From: Wenzhouxiangella sp. 15190 | Lineage (GTDB): Bacteria > Pseudomonadota > Gammaproteobacteria > Xanthomonadales > Wenzhouxiangellaceae | Length of the DNA: 64,000 nucleotides | NCBI RefSeq assembly: GCF_003417465.1 | Contig: NZ_QVMV01000028.1 | Coordinates: 212,159-276,158 of the forward strand | Direction: 5' to 3' | Shown here: one piece after another, positions 35,862 to 44,091 of the stretch | Position numbering within the stretch: the stretch's first letter is position 1 | How the letters are laid out: each line of letters starts with the position of its first letter | Notes under the pieces: model-generated | Told to the model about the DNA's origin: nothing | Databases searched by the model: none | Seen by the model: the letters and a program-made list of their open reading frames with translations, nothing else | Position numbers and translations under genes: made by a program

Positions 35862-36143
35862 ATGAGCACCTGGCTGGCCATTGCGCTGATCCTGATCGGA
35901 TGCAGCTTCTTCCTCGCGGGCACCGTCGGTCTGCTGCGCTTTCCCGACACCCACTCGCGCCTGCACGCACTGACCAAGGCCGACAACCTCGGGCTGGGGT
36001 TCATCTGCGCCGGCCTGGCTGTGCATGACGGCAGCCTGACCGGGACCATCCACCTGCTGTTCGTGTGGGCCCTGGCGATGATGGCCGCGACGGTGTCGGC
36101 CTTCCTGATTGCGCGCTGGGCCGACGAGGAGCCCGAGCATTGA
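35862..36143 (+). CDS. mrpG: Mrp antiporter subunit G (MnhG)
   Basis: A 93-residue, three-helix protein with the family core GTVGLLRFPDTHSRLHALTKADNLGLG, clearly paralogous to the mrpG at 68-394. The stop TGA overlaps the TTG start of the next gene. It is slightly shorter than the first-operon copy, ending RWADEEPEH. Confidence 0.92.
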   Translation: MSTWLAIALILIGCSFFLAGTVGLLRFPDTHSRLHALTKADNLGLGFICAGLAVHDGSLTGTIHLLFVWALAMMAATVSAFLIARWADEEPEH

Positions 36144-37111
36144 GCCTGCTGTCACTGATCTTCGATGCCCTGCTGGGCCTGGGCCTGCTCTGGCTGGCCT
36201 GGCGTGCGGTGTCCTCACCGGGACTGTTTGCCAGCGTGGTTCTTTTCATGGTTTTTGGCTTCGTCATGGCGATCACATGGGCGCGGCTCGGCGCCCCGGA
36301 TCTGGCACTGGCCGAGGCGGCCATCAGCGCCGGGCTGACCGGCGCGTTATTGCTCAGTGCCTGCAAGGCGGCATTGACCGACACCGGCAACGACAATGAG
36401 CTTCCCGACGAACCCTCCACGGTCCGCCGCCGCTGGCCGGCCGCGCTGATCTGTACCGGGCTCGGCGCCGTGCTGAGCATCGTCATGATCCAGGTCGCCG
36501 CCAACCGCGCCGCCGTGCCCCCCGCGCTGGCCGAAGCGGTTACCACCCATCCGCTCGACAACCCCATTACCGTCATGCTGCTCGACTTGCGCGGCTACGA
36601 CACGCTGCTCGAGGTGACCGTGCTGCTGACCGCGTTCCTGGGCGTGAGGATCCTGCTGGAGCAAACCGAACTGCCCCGGCTGCACGCACCGAGAGCGACC
36701 ACGCCGCTGATGGTCGATCCCCTGCTTGCCATGGCCACACCGGTGCTGCTGATGACGGCCCTGTACCTGTTCTGGACGGGCATGGAAGCGCCGGGCGGCG
36801 CCTTCCAGGCCGGTGCCCTCCTGGGTGCACTGGGCGTCATGTACACGCTGACCGGGCGTTTCGAACCGCTGGATCGAACGCCCGTGCTCCTGAGGCTCGG
36901 GCTGATCCTGGGCCCGGGCATGTTCGCGATCTTCGCCTGCCTGGCGCTCACCTGGAGCGAGTGGCCGCTGGCCTATCCCGCCGGGGCCACCGGCGCCGCG
37001 GCGGTGGCGATCGAATTCACCCTGATGATTTCGATCGCCGTGACCCTGACACTCCTGTTTTCGGCCACGCCCGGACTGCATGCCCGACACATGGGGGTTC
37101 GGCATCCATGA
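36140..37111 (+). CDS. mrpB: Fused DUF4040-MbhE-MnhB subunit of Mrp antiporter
   Basis: A 323-residue membrane protein. The DUF4040/MbhD segment is at residues about 25-80 (GAPDLALAEAAISAGL), an MbhE-like segment at about 100-190 (DLRGYDTLLEVTVLLTAFLGV), and MnhB at about 195-323 (MEAPGGAFQAGALLGAL). In the first operon the same domains are two genes (381-629 and 626-1348). I choose the TTG at 36140, which overlaps the mrpG stop and has GAGGAG nine bases upstream. No ATG in this frame fits before the DUF4040 domain. Confidence 0.85.
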   Translation: MSLLSLIFDALLGLGLLWLAWRAVSSPGLFASVVLFMVFGFVMAITWARLGAPDLALAEAAISAGLTGALLLSACKAALTDTGNDNELPDEPSTVRRRWPAALICTGLGAVLSIVMIQVAANRAAVPPALAEAVTTHPLDNPITVMLLDLRGYDTLLEVTVLLTAFLGVRILLEQTELPRLHAPRATTPLMVDPLLAMATPVLLMTALYLFWTGMEAPGGAFQAGALLGALGVMYTLTGRFEPLDRTPVLLRLGLILGPGMFAIFACLALTWSEWPLAYPAGATGAAAVAIEFTLMISIAVTLTLLFSATPGLHARHMGVRHP

Positions 37112-37440
37112 GCGGGATCCTTGCGTTTTCGCTCACAGCCGGCTTGCTGTTCGCCTTGGGCCTGTACGGCATGCTCACGCGCACCGGACTGATTCACCGC
37201 CTGCTCGGCGCCAACATCATGGCCGCGGCCGTCTTTCTGTTCCTGGTCGTGCTGTCCACGCGCGCCACCGAGGCAGGCGCCGACCCGGTTCCCGAGGTCA
37301 TGGTACTGACCGGCATCGTCATCTCGATCAGCCTGACAGCGTTCGGGCTTGTCCTGATTCGCTATCTGCGCGCCATGACCGGTCAGGCGACGCTGCCGCG
37401 TTCAGGACGCGAAGGAGACGGCCATTCGGGCGATGACTGA
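37108..37440 (+). CDS. mrpC: Mrp antiporter subunit C (MnhC/NuoK-like)
   Basis: A 110-residue, three-helix NuoK homologue (LYGMLTRTGLIHRLLGANIMAAAVFLFLVV; PVPEVMVLTGIVISISLTAF). The PEVMVLTGIVI stretch is the MnhC hallmark. ATG 37108 overlaps the stop of the fused B subunit (ATGA), and the gene overlaps mrpD by 8 bases. Confidence 0.9.
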   Translation: MSGILAFSLTAGLLFALGLYGMLTRTGLIHRLLGANIMAAAVFLFLVVLSTRATEAGADPVPEVMVLTGIVISISLTAFGLVLIRYLRAMTGQATLPRSGREGDGHSGDD

Positions 37441-38911
37441 GCCAACCCCCATGCTCATGGCCGCTGTCACGGCGTTGCTGTTCGGTCCCTTGCTGACCGG
37501 GCTTGTGGTCTATCTGTTGCCTTCGCGCAGGCTGCGGGATATCGGGCCCGTCGTGCTGGCCATCGGGTTGCTGGGCCCGCTGTGGCATCTCGGCACGGAA
37601 GTGGTCGGCGCCGGACCGCTCGTCCTGGCGCTGGGCGGGCATTTCGCCCCGCTGGGCATCGAGCTGCATGTCGACGGCCTGGCCCTGGCCATGCTCTGGC
37701 TGACCGGCATCGTGGCGCTCGCGGTCAACGTGTATGTATCGGCTTCGCTGCCGGTGGACGCGCACTTTCCGGCGACCGGCTTCCGGGCGCTGTGGCTGAT
37801 TCTGTGGAGCGGACTCAATGCCCTGTTTATGGCTGCGGACCTGTTCAACATCTACGTGATGCTGGAATTGACGGCCCTGGCGGCCGTATCGCTGGTTGTC
37901 GTCAGCCGGGGCCCGGAAGCGGTATCGGCCGCCACCCGCTATTTCCTCTTCGCGCTGGCCGGCTCACTTTTCTATCTGCTGGGTGTTGCGCTGGTCTATG
38001 GCCAGACCGGACTGTTGAGTCTGCGCGTTCTGGAGACGTCGAGCTGGGGCGGTCCGGTTTCACTGCTTGCCCTGGGGCTGATGACCGGCGGATTGGCCAT
38101 GAAAGCCGCGCTGTTTCCGGTCCACGCCTGGCTGCCCAGGGCCCATGCCGTCGCCCCGAGCGCCGCCAGCGCGGCGCTGTCAGCCCTGGTGGCCATGGCC
38201 GGCGCCTATCTGATCATCCGCCTGTGGCTGGGCCCGTTCGCCGGCCACTGGCCCCAGGCGCTGGCCCAGGGCATGGCCGCCCTCGGCACGGCCGGTATCG
38301 TGTACGGGTCGATCCAGGCACTGCGCCAGTCCCGATTGAAGCTCGTCATCGCCTATTCCACCGTCGCCCAGCTGGGTTATCTCCTGCTGATCTTTCCCAT
38401 TGCCTCCCTGCTGGCATGGCAGGGCGTCGTCTATCACGCCCTCAGCCACGGCCTGGCCAAGGCCGCCTTCTTTCTTGCCGCCGGCAATATCATTCACCTG
38501 CTCGGCAACGACCGGCTCACGTCGCTGAGCCGCCGGGATCATCGCCTCGCCGGCAGCGTCATGGTCATGGCCCTGTCCGGCATCAGTCTCTCCGGACTAC
38601 CGCCGAGCGGCGGGTTTCTCGGCAAGTGGTGGCTGATCAATGCCGCACTTGAATCCGGGCAATGGTGGTGGGCGCTGGCCGCGGCTGCCGGCGGTCTGCT
38701 GGCCGCTGCCTACGTATTCCGGGTATTGCGCCACGCCCTGGCCGAGCCGCACCCCGACGCGGCTCGCGATGCGCCGATAGCGGACAACCTGCCGCGGCGC
38801 ATGTTCTGGCCACCCATGCTGCTGGCGCTTGGCGCCGTCGCACTGGGTTTTGCCGGACAGCTGCTCTCGCCCGTCATCCGGATCGGCTTGCCCACGGGAG
38901 TCGGCGGATGA
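37433..38911 (+). CDS. mrpD: Mrp antiporter subunit D paralogue lacking the TM7 lysine
   Basis: A 492-residue antiporter-like subunit. The TM5 glutamate is kept (LFNIYVMLELTALAAVSL). In TM7 the segment is SAALSALVAMAGAYL, with Met255 where the related subunits have Lys (VVKAG). The preceding helix-loop also departs from the family (LPRAHAVAPSAASAAL). It is positioned as mrpD directly after mrpC. The substitution suggests that this subunit may not translocate protons by the usual route. Confidence 0.87.
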   Translation: MTEPTPMLMAAVTALLFGPLLTGLVVYLLPSRRLRDIGPVVLAIGLLGPLWHLGTEVVGAGPLVLALGGHFAPLGIELHVDGLALAMLWLTGIVALAVNVYVSASLPVDAHFPATGFRALWLILWSGLNALFMAADLFNIYVMLELTALAAVSLVVVSRGPEAVSAATRYFLFALAGSLFYLLGVALVYGQTGLLSLRVLETSSWGGPVSLLALGLMTGGLAMKAALFPVHAWLPRAHAVAPSAASAALSALVAMAGAYLIIRLWLGPFAGHWPQALAQGMAALGTAGIVYGSIQALRQSRLKLVIAYSTVAQLGYLLLIFPIASLLAWQGVVYHALSHGLAKAAFFLAAGNIIHLLGNDRLTSLSRRDHRLAGSVMVMALSGISLSGLPPSGGFLGKWWLINAALESGQWWWALAAAAGGLLAAAYVFRVLRHALAEPHPDAARDAPIADNLPRRMFWPPMLLALGAVALGFAGQLLSPVIRIGLPTGVGG

Positions 38912-40383
38912 GCCTCTATGCCGCCATGCCGTTGTGGGTGGTGCTCAGTTCCATGCTGGCATCGGTGATCATTTTCGCGCTGGGTGAAGACCGACGCCGC
39001 ATGCGGACCTTCATCAACCTGGCCGCCGCCGTAATCAAGCTGATACTGGTCGGCATCATGCTCGCCGGCGTCGCCCGCGGCGACCAATTCGGCGTTCGCT
39101 TCGCCCTCGCACCGGGACTCGAGTTCGCGCTGCATGCCGACTCACTCACCATGCTGCTGATCACGCTCTCGGCCATCCTGTGGCTGGTCACCACGATCTA
39201 TGCCATCGGCTATCTCGAGGACTCGCCCAACCGGGCGCGCTTCTTCGGTTTCTTCAGCCTCTGCGTGGCCGCCACCATGGGCGTGGCCTCGGCGGCCAAC
39301 CTGTTCACTTTCTTTATTTTCTACGAACTGCTTACGCTTTCGACCTGGCCGCTGGTGGTTCACCGCGGCACCCCTAAAGCCATGCGTGCCGGCAGCAAAT
39401 ACCTGGCCTATACGCTTTCCGGCGGCACGGTCCTGCTGATCGGGATCATCGGTTTGCATGTGATCGCCGGTCCGCTCGACTTCGTCCACGGCGGGTTCGT
39501 CACAGCGGACATGGCGCCACGGTCGGTGCTTGTCGCGCTGTTCGTCCTGATGCTGGCCGGGACCGGCGTCAAGGCCGCGTTCTTCCCGCTGCACTCCTGG
39601 CTCCCGGCGGCCATGGTGGCGCCGGCACCGGTCAGCGCGCTCTTGCATGCGGTCGCCGTGGTCAAGGTCGGCATCTTCGGCGTGGCGCGCCTGGTCTTCG
39701 ACGTCTACGGGCTGGAACTGACCGCGGCACTGGGTATGGACCATCTGCTCGCCGGGATAGCGGCGTTCACCATCCTCTACGGTTCGGTACGCGCACTCGG
39801 CGCTGTCAACATCAAACAGCGTCTGGCCTGGTCAACGGTCAGCCAGGTCTCCTACATCGGCCTGGGAATCGGCATCGGCGGGCCGCTGGCCATCGTCGGC
39901 GGCCTGGCGCACCTGGTCCACCAGGGCCTGATGAAGATCACGCTGTTCTTCTGCGCCGGCAACCTGTCCGAAATCCACGAGGTCAAGAATGTCGACCAGA
40001 TGGATGGCATCGGTTGGCGCATGCCCTGGACCATGGGCGCGTTCACCTTCGCGGCCCTGGGCATGATCGGCGTCCCGCCCATCGCCGGTTTCATCACCAA
40101 GTGGTACCTGGGGCTGGGCGGGGCCACAACCGGTGCCTGGTGGGTCATTGGCGTACTGGTGGCAAGCACGTTGCTCAACGCCGCCTACTTCCTGCCGATG
40201 CTGCGCCGGGCCTGGTTCGTGGCGCCCGCCGGGGGCCACACTGACCGGCGCGAGGCACCGCCGAGCCTGCTGGTGCCGGCCCTGGTGACAGTGCTGCTGG
40301 CCGTCGGTTCCGGGTTTCTCGCGGGTATGCCGATGAGCCCGCTGCAGTGGGTCATGCTGATCTCGGAGCGCTTTCTCCAATGA
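38908..40383 (+). CDS. NuoL/MrpD-like antiporter subunit
   Basis: A 491-residue polytopic protein with TM5 glutamate (FTFFIFYELLTLSTWPL) and TM7 lysine (SALLHAVAVVKVGIFG), i.e. a complete proton path. It is most like the 3189-4682 protein of the first operon: both have LPAAMVAPxPVSALLHAVAVVK and a GIGxRMPWTMxAFT stretch. It overlaps its neighbours by ATGA on each side. Confidence 0.88.
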   Translation: MSLYAAMPLWVVLSSMLASVIIFALGEDRRRMRTFINLAAAVIKLILVGIMLAGVARGDQFGVRFALAPGLEFALHADSLTMLLITLSAILWLVTTIYAIGYLEDSPNRARFFGFFSLCVAATMGVASAANLFTFFIFYELLTLSTWPLVVHRGTPKAMRAGSKYLAYTLSGGTVLLIGIIGLHVIAGPLDFVHGGFVTADMAPRSVLVALFVLMLAGTGVKAAFFPLHSWLPAAMVAPAPVSALLHAVAVVKVGIFGVARLVFDVYGLELTAALGMDHLLAGIAAFTILYGSVRALGAVNIKQRLAWSTVSQVSYIGLGIGIGGPLAIVGGLAHLVHQGLMKITLFFCAGNLSEIHEVKNVDQMDGIGWRMPWTMGAFTFAALGMIGVPPIAGFITKWYLGLGGATTGAWWVIGVLVASTLLNAAYFLPMLRRAWFVAPAGGHTDRREAPPSLLVPALVTVLLAVGSGFLAGMPMSPLQWVMLISERFLQ

Positions 40384-42038
40384 TGTCCGCTTATCCCGTC
40401 GTCGCCTTTGTCCTGCCGATCCTGCCGGTTATAGCCGCATTGCTGCTGTTCATTCCCGGAGTCTCCGGTCCGACGCAGCGCCTGGCGCCCTGGCTGCCCC
40501 TGACCGCCCTGGGCCTTTTGAGCCTGCATGGTCAGGTTGTCGAGTTGCCCTGGCTACTCCTGGGCGCGCGCATCGGTCTCGACTCGACCGCCCTGCCCCT
40601 TTTCATGCTCGCCGTGATCGTCTGGACCCTGGCCGGCCTGCATGCCCGGGGCAATCTGCCCGCCGAGAGGCGTTCCGTGTTCTTTTTCTTCTGGCTCATG
40701 ACCTGGACGGGCAACCTGTGCGTGTTCATCACGCTGGACGCGGCCAGCTTCTATGCCGCTTACGCCACGCTGACCTTTGCCGCCTACGGTCTCATCGTGT
40801 ACTGGTTGCGCCCGGCGGATTTCCGGGCGGGTCGCGTCTACCTGACCATGGCCGTGATCGGTGAAGGGATGCTCATCGCCGGCTTGCTGGCGCTGGGCGC
40901 AAGCTTTGGCAATATCGATCTGGAACGCGGCAGCGAATTCATGGCCATGCTGCCGCAGGGGTCCTGGGTCGCGCTGCTGTTCGCGCTCGGCTTCGGCATC
41001 AAGATGGGGCTAGTGCCCCTGCACATGTGGCTACCCCTGGCCCATCCCCAGGCACCCGTTCCGGCCAGCGCCGTGTTGAGCGGCGTGATCGTCAAGGCCG
41101 GGCTGATCGGCTGGTTGCGATTCCTGCCACTGGGCTACGACGGCGCCACGCTGACCGGTCTGGTGCTGCTCGTCGGCGGCGTGCTCACCACGTTCTACGG
41201 GGCGGTAGCCGGCGTGGCCCAGACTCGCCCCAAGACCGTGCTGGCGTATTCGACCGTCAGCCAGATGGGATTGATCGCAATCCTGGTCGGACTCGCTTTG
41301 CTGTATCCGGAGCAGGCGGCGATCCTCACCGCGGCGGCGGTACTGTTCGCCCTGCACCACGGTCTGGCCAAGGCCTCGCTTTTCATATCCGTCGACCTGG
41401 CCCACACCCGGACGACGCTTGCGCGCGCTTTGATGTGGCTGCCCGCGCTCGCCGTCGCCGGAGCCCCCCTGACGTCCGGGGCATTGGCCAAGACCCTGAT
41501 GAAAGGCGCCATTCCGGCAACCGAAAGCGGTTGGCTGGAGCCGGTGCTCCTGGCCGGCTCGGTGGCCACCACGCTCCTGATGACCCGTTTCCTGTTTCTC
41601 GCCTGGCCGCGGGAACACAAGTCCGAGCCCGGATGGGTCGCCCCCTGGATCATGATGGTCATCGCCGTGATCGCGGTGTCCTGGGTGGGCGTACTGATGG
41701 CGGATCCGGCGCTCGTATGGCGCCCGTTCAAGCCCGATTACCTGGTCTCGACGGCCGCACCGGTGGCGATCGGGATCCTCATCAGCCTGGCCGCCGCGAA
41801 ATGGCTGCGCCGCGACCACCTGCCCATCATTCCCGAAGGTGACCTGATCGCGCTGATGCCGGCGATGCCGCACATCGGGAAGATGCTGGCGGCGGAAGAA
41901 AGGCAACTTGAAAAGCCGGCCACGGTGTTTCTCGAACGGACCGAGGCCGCGCTCGGCGATCTGGCGATCGCGCTCGTGGCCTGGCTGATCATCCTGGTAC
42001 TGATGTTCGTTCCCTTCATGCCCGGACTGCTGGGCTGA
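40380..42038 (+). CDS. NuoL/MrpD-like antiporter subunit lacking the TM5 glutamate
   Basis: A 552-residue member of the same family, the last gene of the operon. The TM7 lysine is present (SAVLSGVIVKAGLIG). At the TM5 position the sequence is SFYAAYATLTFAAYGL, with Ala129 where the others have Glu (FYELL). The two C-terminal helices are joined by a longer charged linker (GKMLAAEERQLEKPATVFLERTEAALGDL). Start ATG 40380 overlaps the upstream stop. The stop is 39 bases from the end of the convergent hydrogenase operon. Confidence 0.86.
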   Translation: MMSAYPVVAFVLPILPVIAALLLFIPGVSGPTQRLAPWLPLTALGLLSLHGQVVELPWLLLGARIGLDSTALPLFMLAVIVWTLAGLHARGNLPAERRSVFFFFWLMTWTGNLCVFITLDAASFYAAYATLTFAAYGLIVYWLRPADFRAGRVYLTMAVIGEGMLIAGLLALGASFGNIDLERGSEFMAMLPQGSWVALLFALGFGIKMGLVPLHMWLPLAHPQAPVPASAVLSGVIVKAGLIGWLRFLPLGYDGATLTGLVLLVGGVLTTFYGAVAGVAQTRPKTVLAYSTVSQMGLIAILVGLALLYPEQAAILTAAAVLFALHHGLAKASLFISVDLAHTRTTLARALMWLPALAVAGAPLTSGALAKTLMKGAIPATESGWLEPVLLAGSVATTLLMTRFLFLAWPREHKSEPGWVAPWIMMVIAVIAVSWVGVLMADPALVWRPFKPDYLVSTAAPVAIGILISLAAAKWLRRDHLPIIPEGDLIALMPAMPHIGKMLAAEERQLEKPATVFLERTEAALGDLAIALVAWLIILVLMFVPFMPGLLG

Positions 42039-42077
42039 TCAGCCCCGAGGTCGCCGGCAGCCTAAGGAACCTAAGGT

Positions 42078-42320
42078 TCAGCCCTCTTTCGGAGCCGGTC
42101 GGGCGACCGACCCACGTCCTGCCTTCGCGAGCCATCGGGACGCCAGGCGGGCAGCAACCACAACCGCCAGCGAACCCAGGACCCAGCCGGTCAGCGGATG
42201 TGTCAGTCCGGCCCACAAACTGAACCCGTGGCCGTGAGGTACCGGATCCGCATGGGCCAGTGCGGTAAGGCTCAGGGTTGCCAGCAAGAAGCCGGCAATC
42301 AGTCTCGTTGTAATGCTCAT
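42078..42320 (-). CDS. Short HupE/UreJ-like membrane protein
   Basis: An 80-residue protein with a signal-like N-terminus (MSITTRLIAGFLLATLSLTALAHA). A segment HGHGFSLWAGLTHPLTG follows and resembles the first metal-binding helix region of HupE/UreJ nickel permeases, then one more helix and a basic tail. Full HupE proteins are about 190 residues with several more helices and a GxDHxL motif, which is missing. ATG 42320 has AGGAG nine bases upstream. It is the last gene of the hydrogenase operon, 22 bases after hynL. Function is unproven. Confidence 0.55.
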   Translation of the reverse strand: MSITTRLIAGFLLATLSLTALAHADPVPHGHGFSLWAGLTHPLTGWVLGSLAVVVAARLASRWLAKAGRGSVARPAPKEG

Positions 42321-42342
42321 CAAATGCTCCTCGACAAATGCT

Positions 42343-44088
42343 TCAGGTGATATTCACCTTGACCAGATCTTCACTTTCGGAATCCTGCACATGCACGGCA
42401 CAGGCCAGGCATGGATCAAAGCTGTGGATGGTGCGCAGGATCTCCAGGGGCTGCTCGGCATCATGCAGCGAATGCCCCTTGAGGGATGCTTCATAGGGGC
42501 CGCTCTGTCCCTCGGGATCCCGGGGACTGGCGTTCCAGGTCGACGGCACCACGGCCTGGTAGTTGGCAATCTTCTCGTTCTCGATCACCACCCAGTGCGC
42601 CAGCGCGCCCCGCGGGGCTTCCATGAACCCGACGCCGCGGGCCTGCTTGGGCCAGGAACCCGGCTCCCACAAACGATCGTTGAAGGTGGATACATCGCCG
42701 GAATTGATATTACCCATCAGGTTGTCGAACCAGGTCGGCATCATGTCGGCAAAGATCTTGGTCTCCAGCGTTCGGGCCGCGACCCGCCCCATGGTCGAGA
42801 ACATGGCCTCGATCGGCAGGTCGAGCTTCCCGAGCGCCATCCCGGCCAGATCACGGGTCTGTTCATGGCCGGAGGCATAGAGCATCAGTACCCGGGCAAG
42901 CGGGCCGACCTCCATGGCCTTGCCGCGCCAGCGTGGCGCCTTCAGCCAGGAATAGGTCGATGCCGGATCGAGGTGATCGAAGGGGGGCTCGGGGCCGTCA
43001 TAGGCAAGCTCGGTTTCGCCCGCGTAGGGATGCAGACCGGCGTCCTTGCCGGCCGAATAGTTGTACCAGGAATGGGACACGAACTCCTGGATCTCGTCTT
43101 CGGCATCGAGGTCCATCGGATGGATCTGGGAGAGATCGCGGTCGAGAATGACTCCGCGCGGCACCAGGAGCTTGCTCACGTCATCGGTGCCGTCTTCCGG
43201 AAAATCGCCATAACACATGAAATTGCCGATGCCCTCGCCGTGACCGGGCTTGAACCAGTCCTTGTAGAACGAGGCGATCGCCAGGGTATCGGGTACATAG
43301 ACCTGATCGACGAACTGCTGCATCTTCCCGATGATCTCGCGCACTTTTTCCAGCCCGCCCCGATTGACGGCCGTGGCGCCGCCGCCACCAGCGCCTTCAT
43401 TCACGCTGATGCCCACCGGCGCACCGCCCACCAGGAAGTTGGGATGCGGATTCTTGCCGCCGAAGATCGTGTGCAGCTTGGCAACCTCGCGCTGCCATTC
43501 GAGCGCGTCGAGATAATGAGCCACGGCCATCAGGTTGGCCTCGGCGGGCAGCTTGTAGCCCGGATGCCCCCAGTAGCCCTTGGCGAAAATGCCCAGTTGG
43601 CCGGATTCCACCAGCTCGCGCACGCGGCGCTGGACGTCCCGGAAATGACCGGGCGACGAGCGTCGATAATCCGAGATCGACTGGGCCAGTTCGGATGTAC
43701 CCACCGGGTCGGCATCGAGTGCCGAGACCACATCGACCCAATCGAGCGCATGCAGGTGGTAGAAGTGCATGACGTGATCGTGGACGAACTGGGCGCCGAT
43801 CATCAGGTTGCGGATGAGCTGTGCATTGGCCGGAATTTCGTAGGACAGCGCATTTTCCACCGCGCGAACCGATGCGATGCCGTGCACAAGGGTGCACACG
43901 CCACAGATTCTTTGCGCGAAAGCCCACGCATCACGCGGGTCACGGTCCTTCAGGATGATCTCCAGGCCCCGCACCATGGTGCCGGAACTCAGCGCCTGAG
44001 TAATCTGCCCGTTTTCGGTTTCCGCTTCGATCCGCAGATGACCCTCGATACGGGTGACGGGATCAACAACGACGGTCTCGCTAGACAT
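42343..44088 (-). CDS. hynL: [NiFe]-hydrogenase large subunit (Isp type)
   Basis: A 581-residue catalytic subunit that splits or makes H2. The two Ni-ligand pairs are in RICGVC (Cys62, Cys65) and DPCLACAVH (Cys560, Cys563). The protein continues 15 residues past His566 (VQDSESEDLVKVNIT), the expected peptide removed by the maturation protease. The order small subunit-isp1-isp2-large subunit is that of the Isp-type group 1 enzymes of purple sulfur bacteria such as Thiocapsa. Export is by the small subunit's Tat signal. Confidence 0.93.
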   Translation of the reverse strand: MSSETVVVDPVTRIEGHLRIEAETENGQITQALSSGTMVRGLEIILKDRDPRDAWAFAQRICGVCTLVHGIASVRAVENALSYEIPANAQLIRNLMIGAQFVHDHVMHFYHLHALDWVDVVSALDADPVGTSELAQSISDYRRSSPGHFRDVQRRVRELVESGQLGIFAKGYWGHPGYKLPAEANLMAVAHYLDALEWQREVAKLHTIFGGKNPHPNFLVGGAPVGISVNEGAGGGGATAVNRGGLEKVREIIGKMQQFVDQVYVPDTLAIASFYKDWFKPGHGEGIGNFMCYGDFPEDGTDDVSKLLVPRGVILDRDLSQIHPMDLDAEDEIQEFVSHSWYNYSAGKDAGLHPYAGETELAYDGPEPPFDHLDPASTYSWLKAPRWRGKAMEVGPLARVLMLYASGHEQTRDLAGMALGKLDLPIEAMFSTMGRVAARTLETKIFADMMPTWFDNLMGNINSGDVSTFNDRLWEPGSWPKQARGVGFMEAPRGALAHWVVIENEKIANYQAVVPSTWNASPRDPEGQSGPYEASLKGHSLHDAEQPLEILRTIHSFDPCLACAVHVQDSESEDLVKVNIT

Positions 44089-44091
44089 GAA

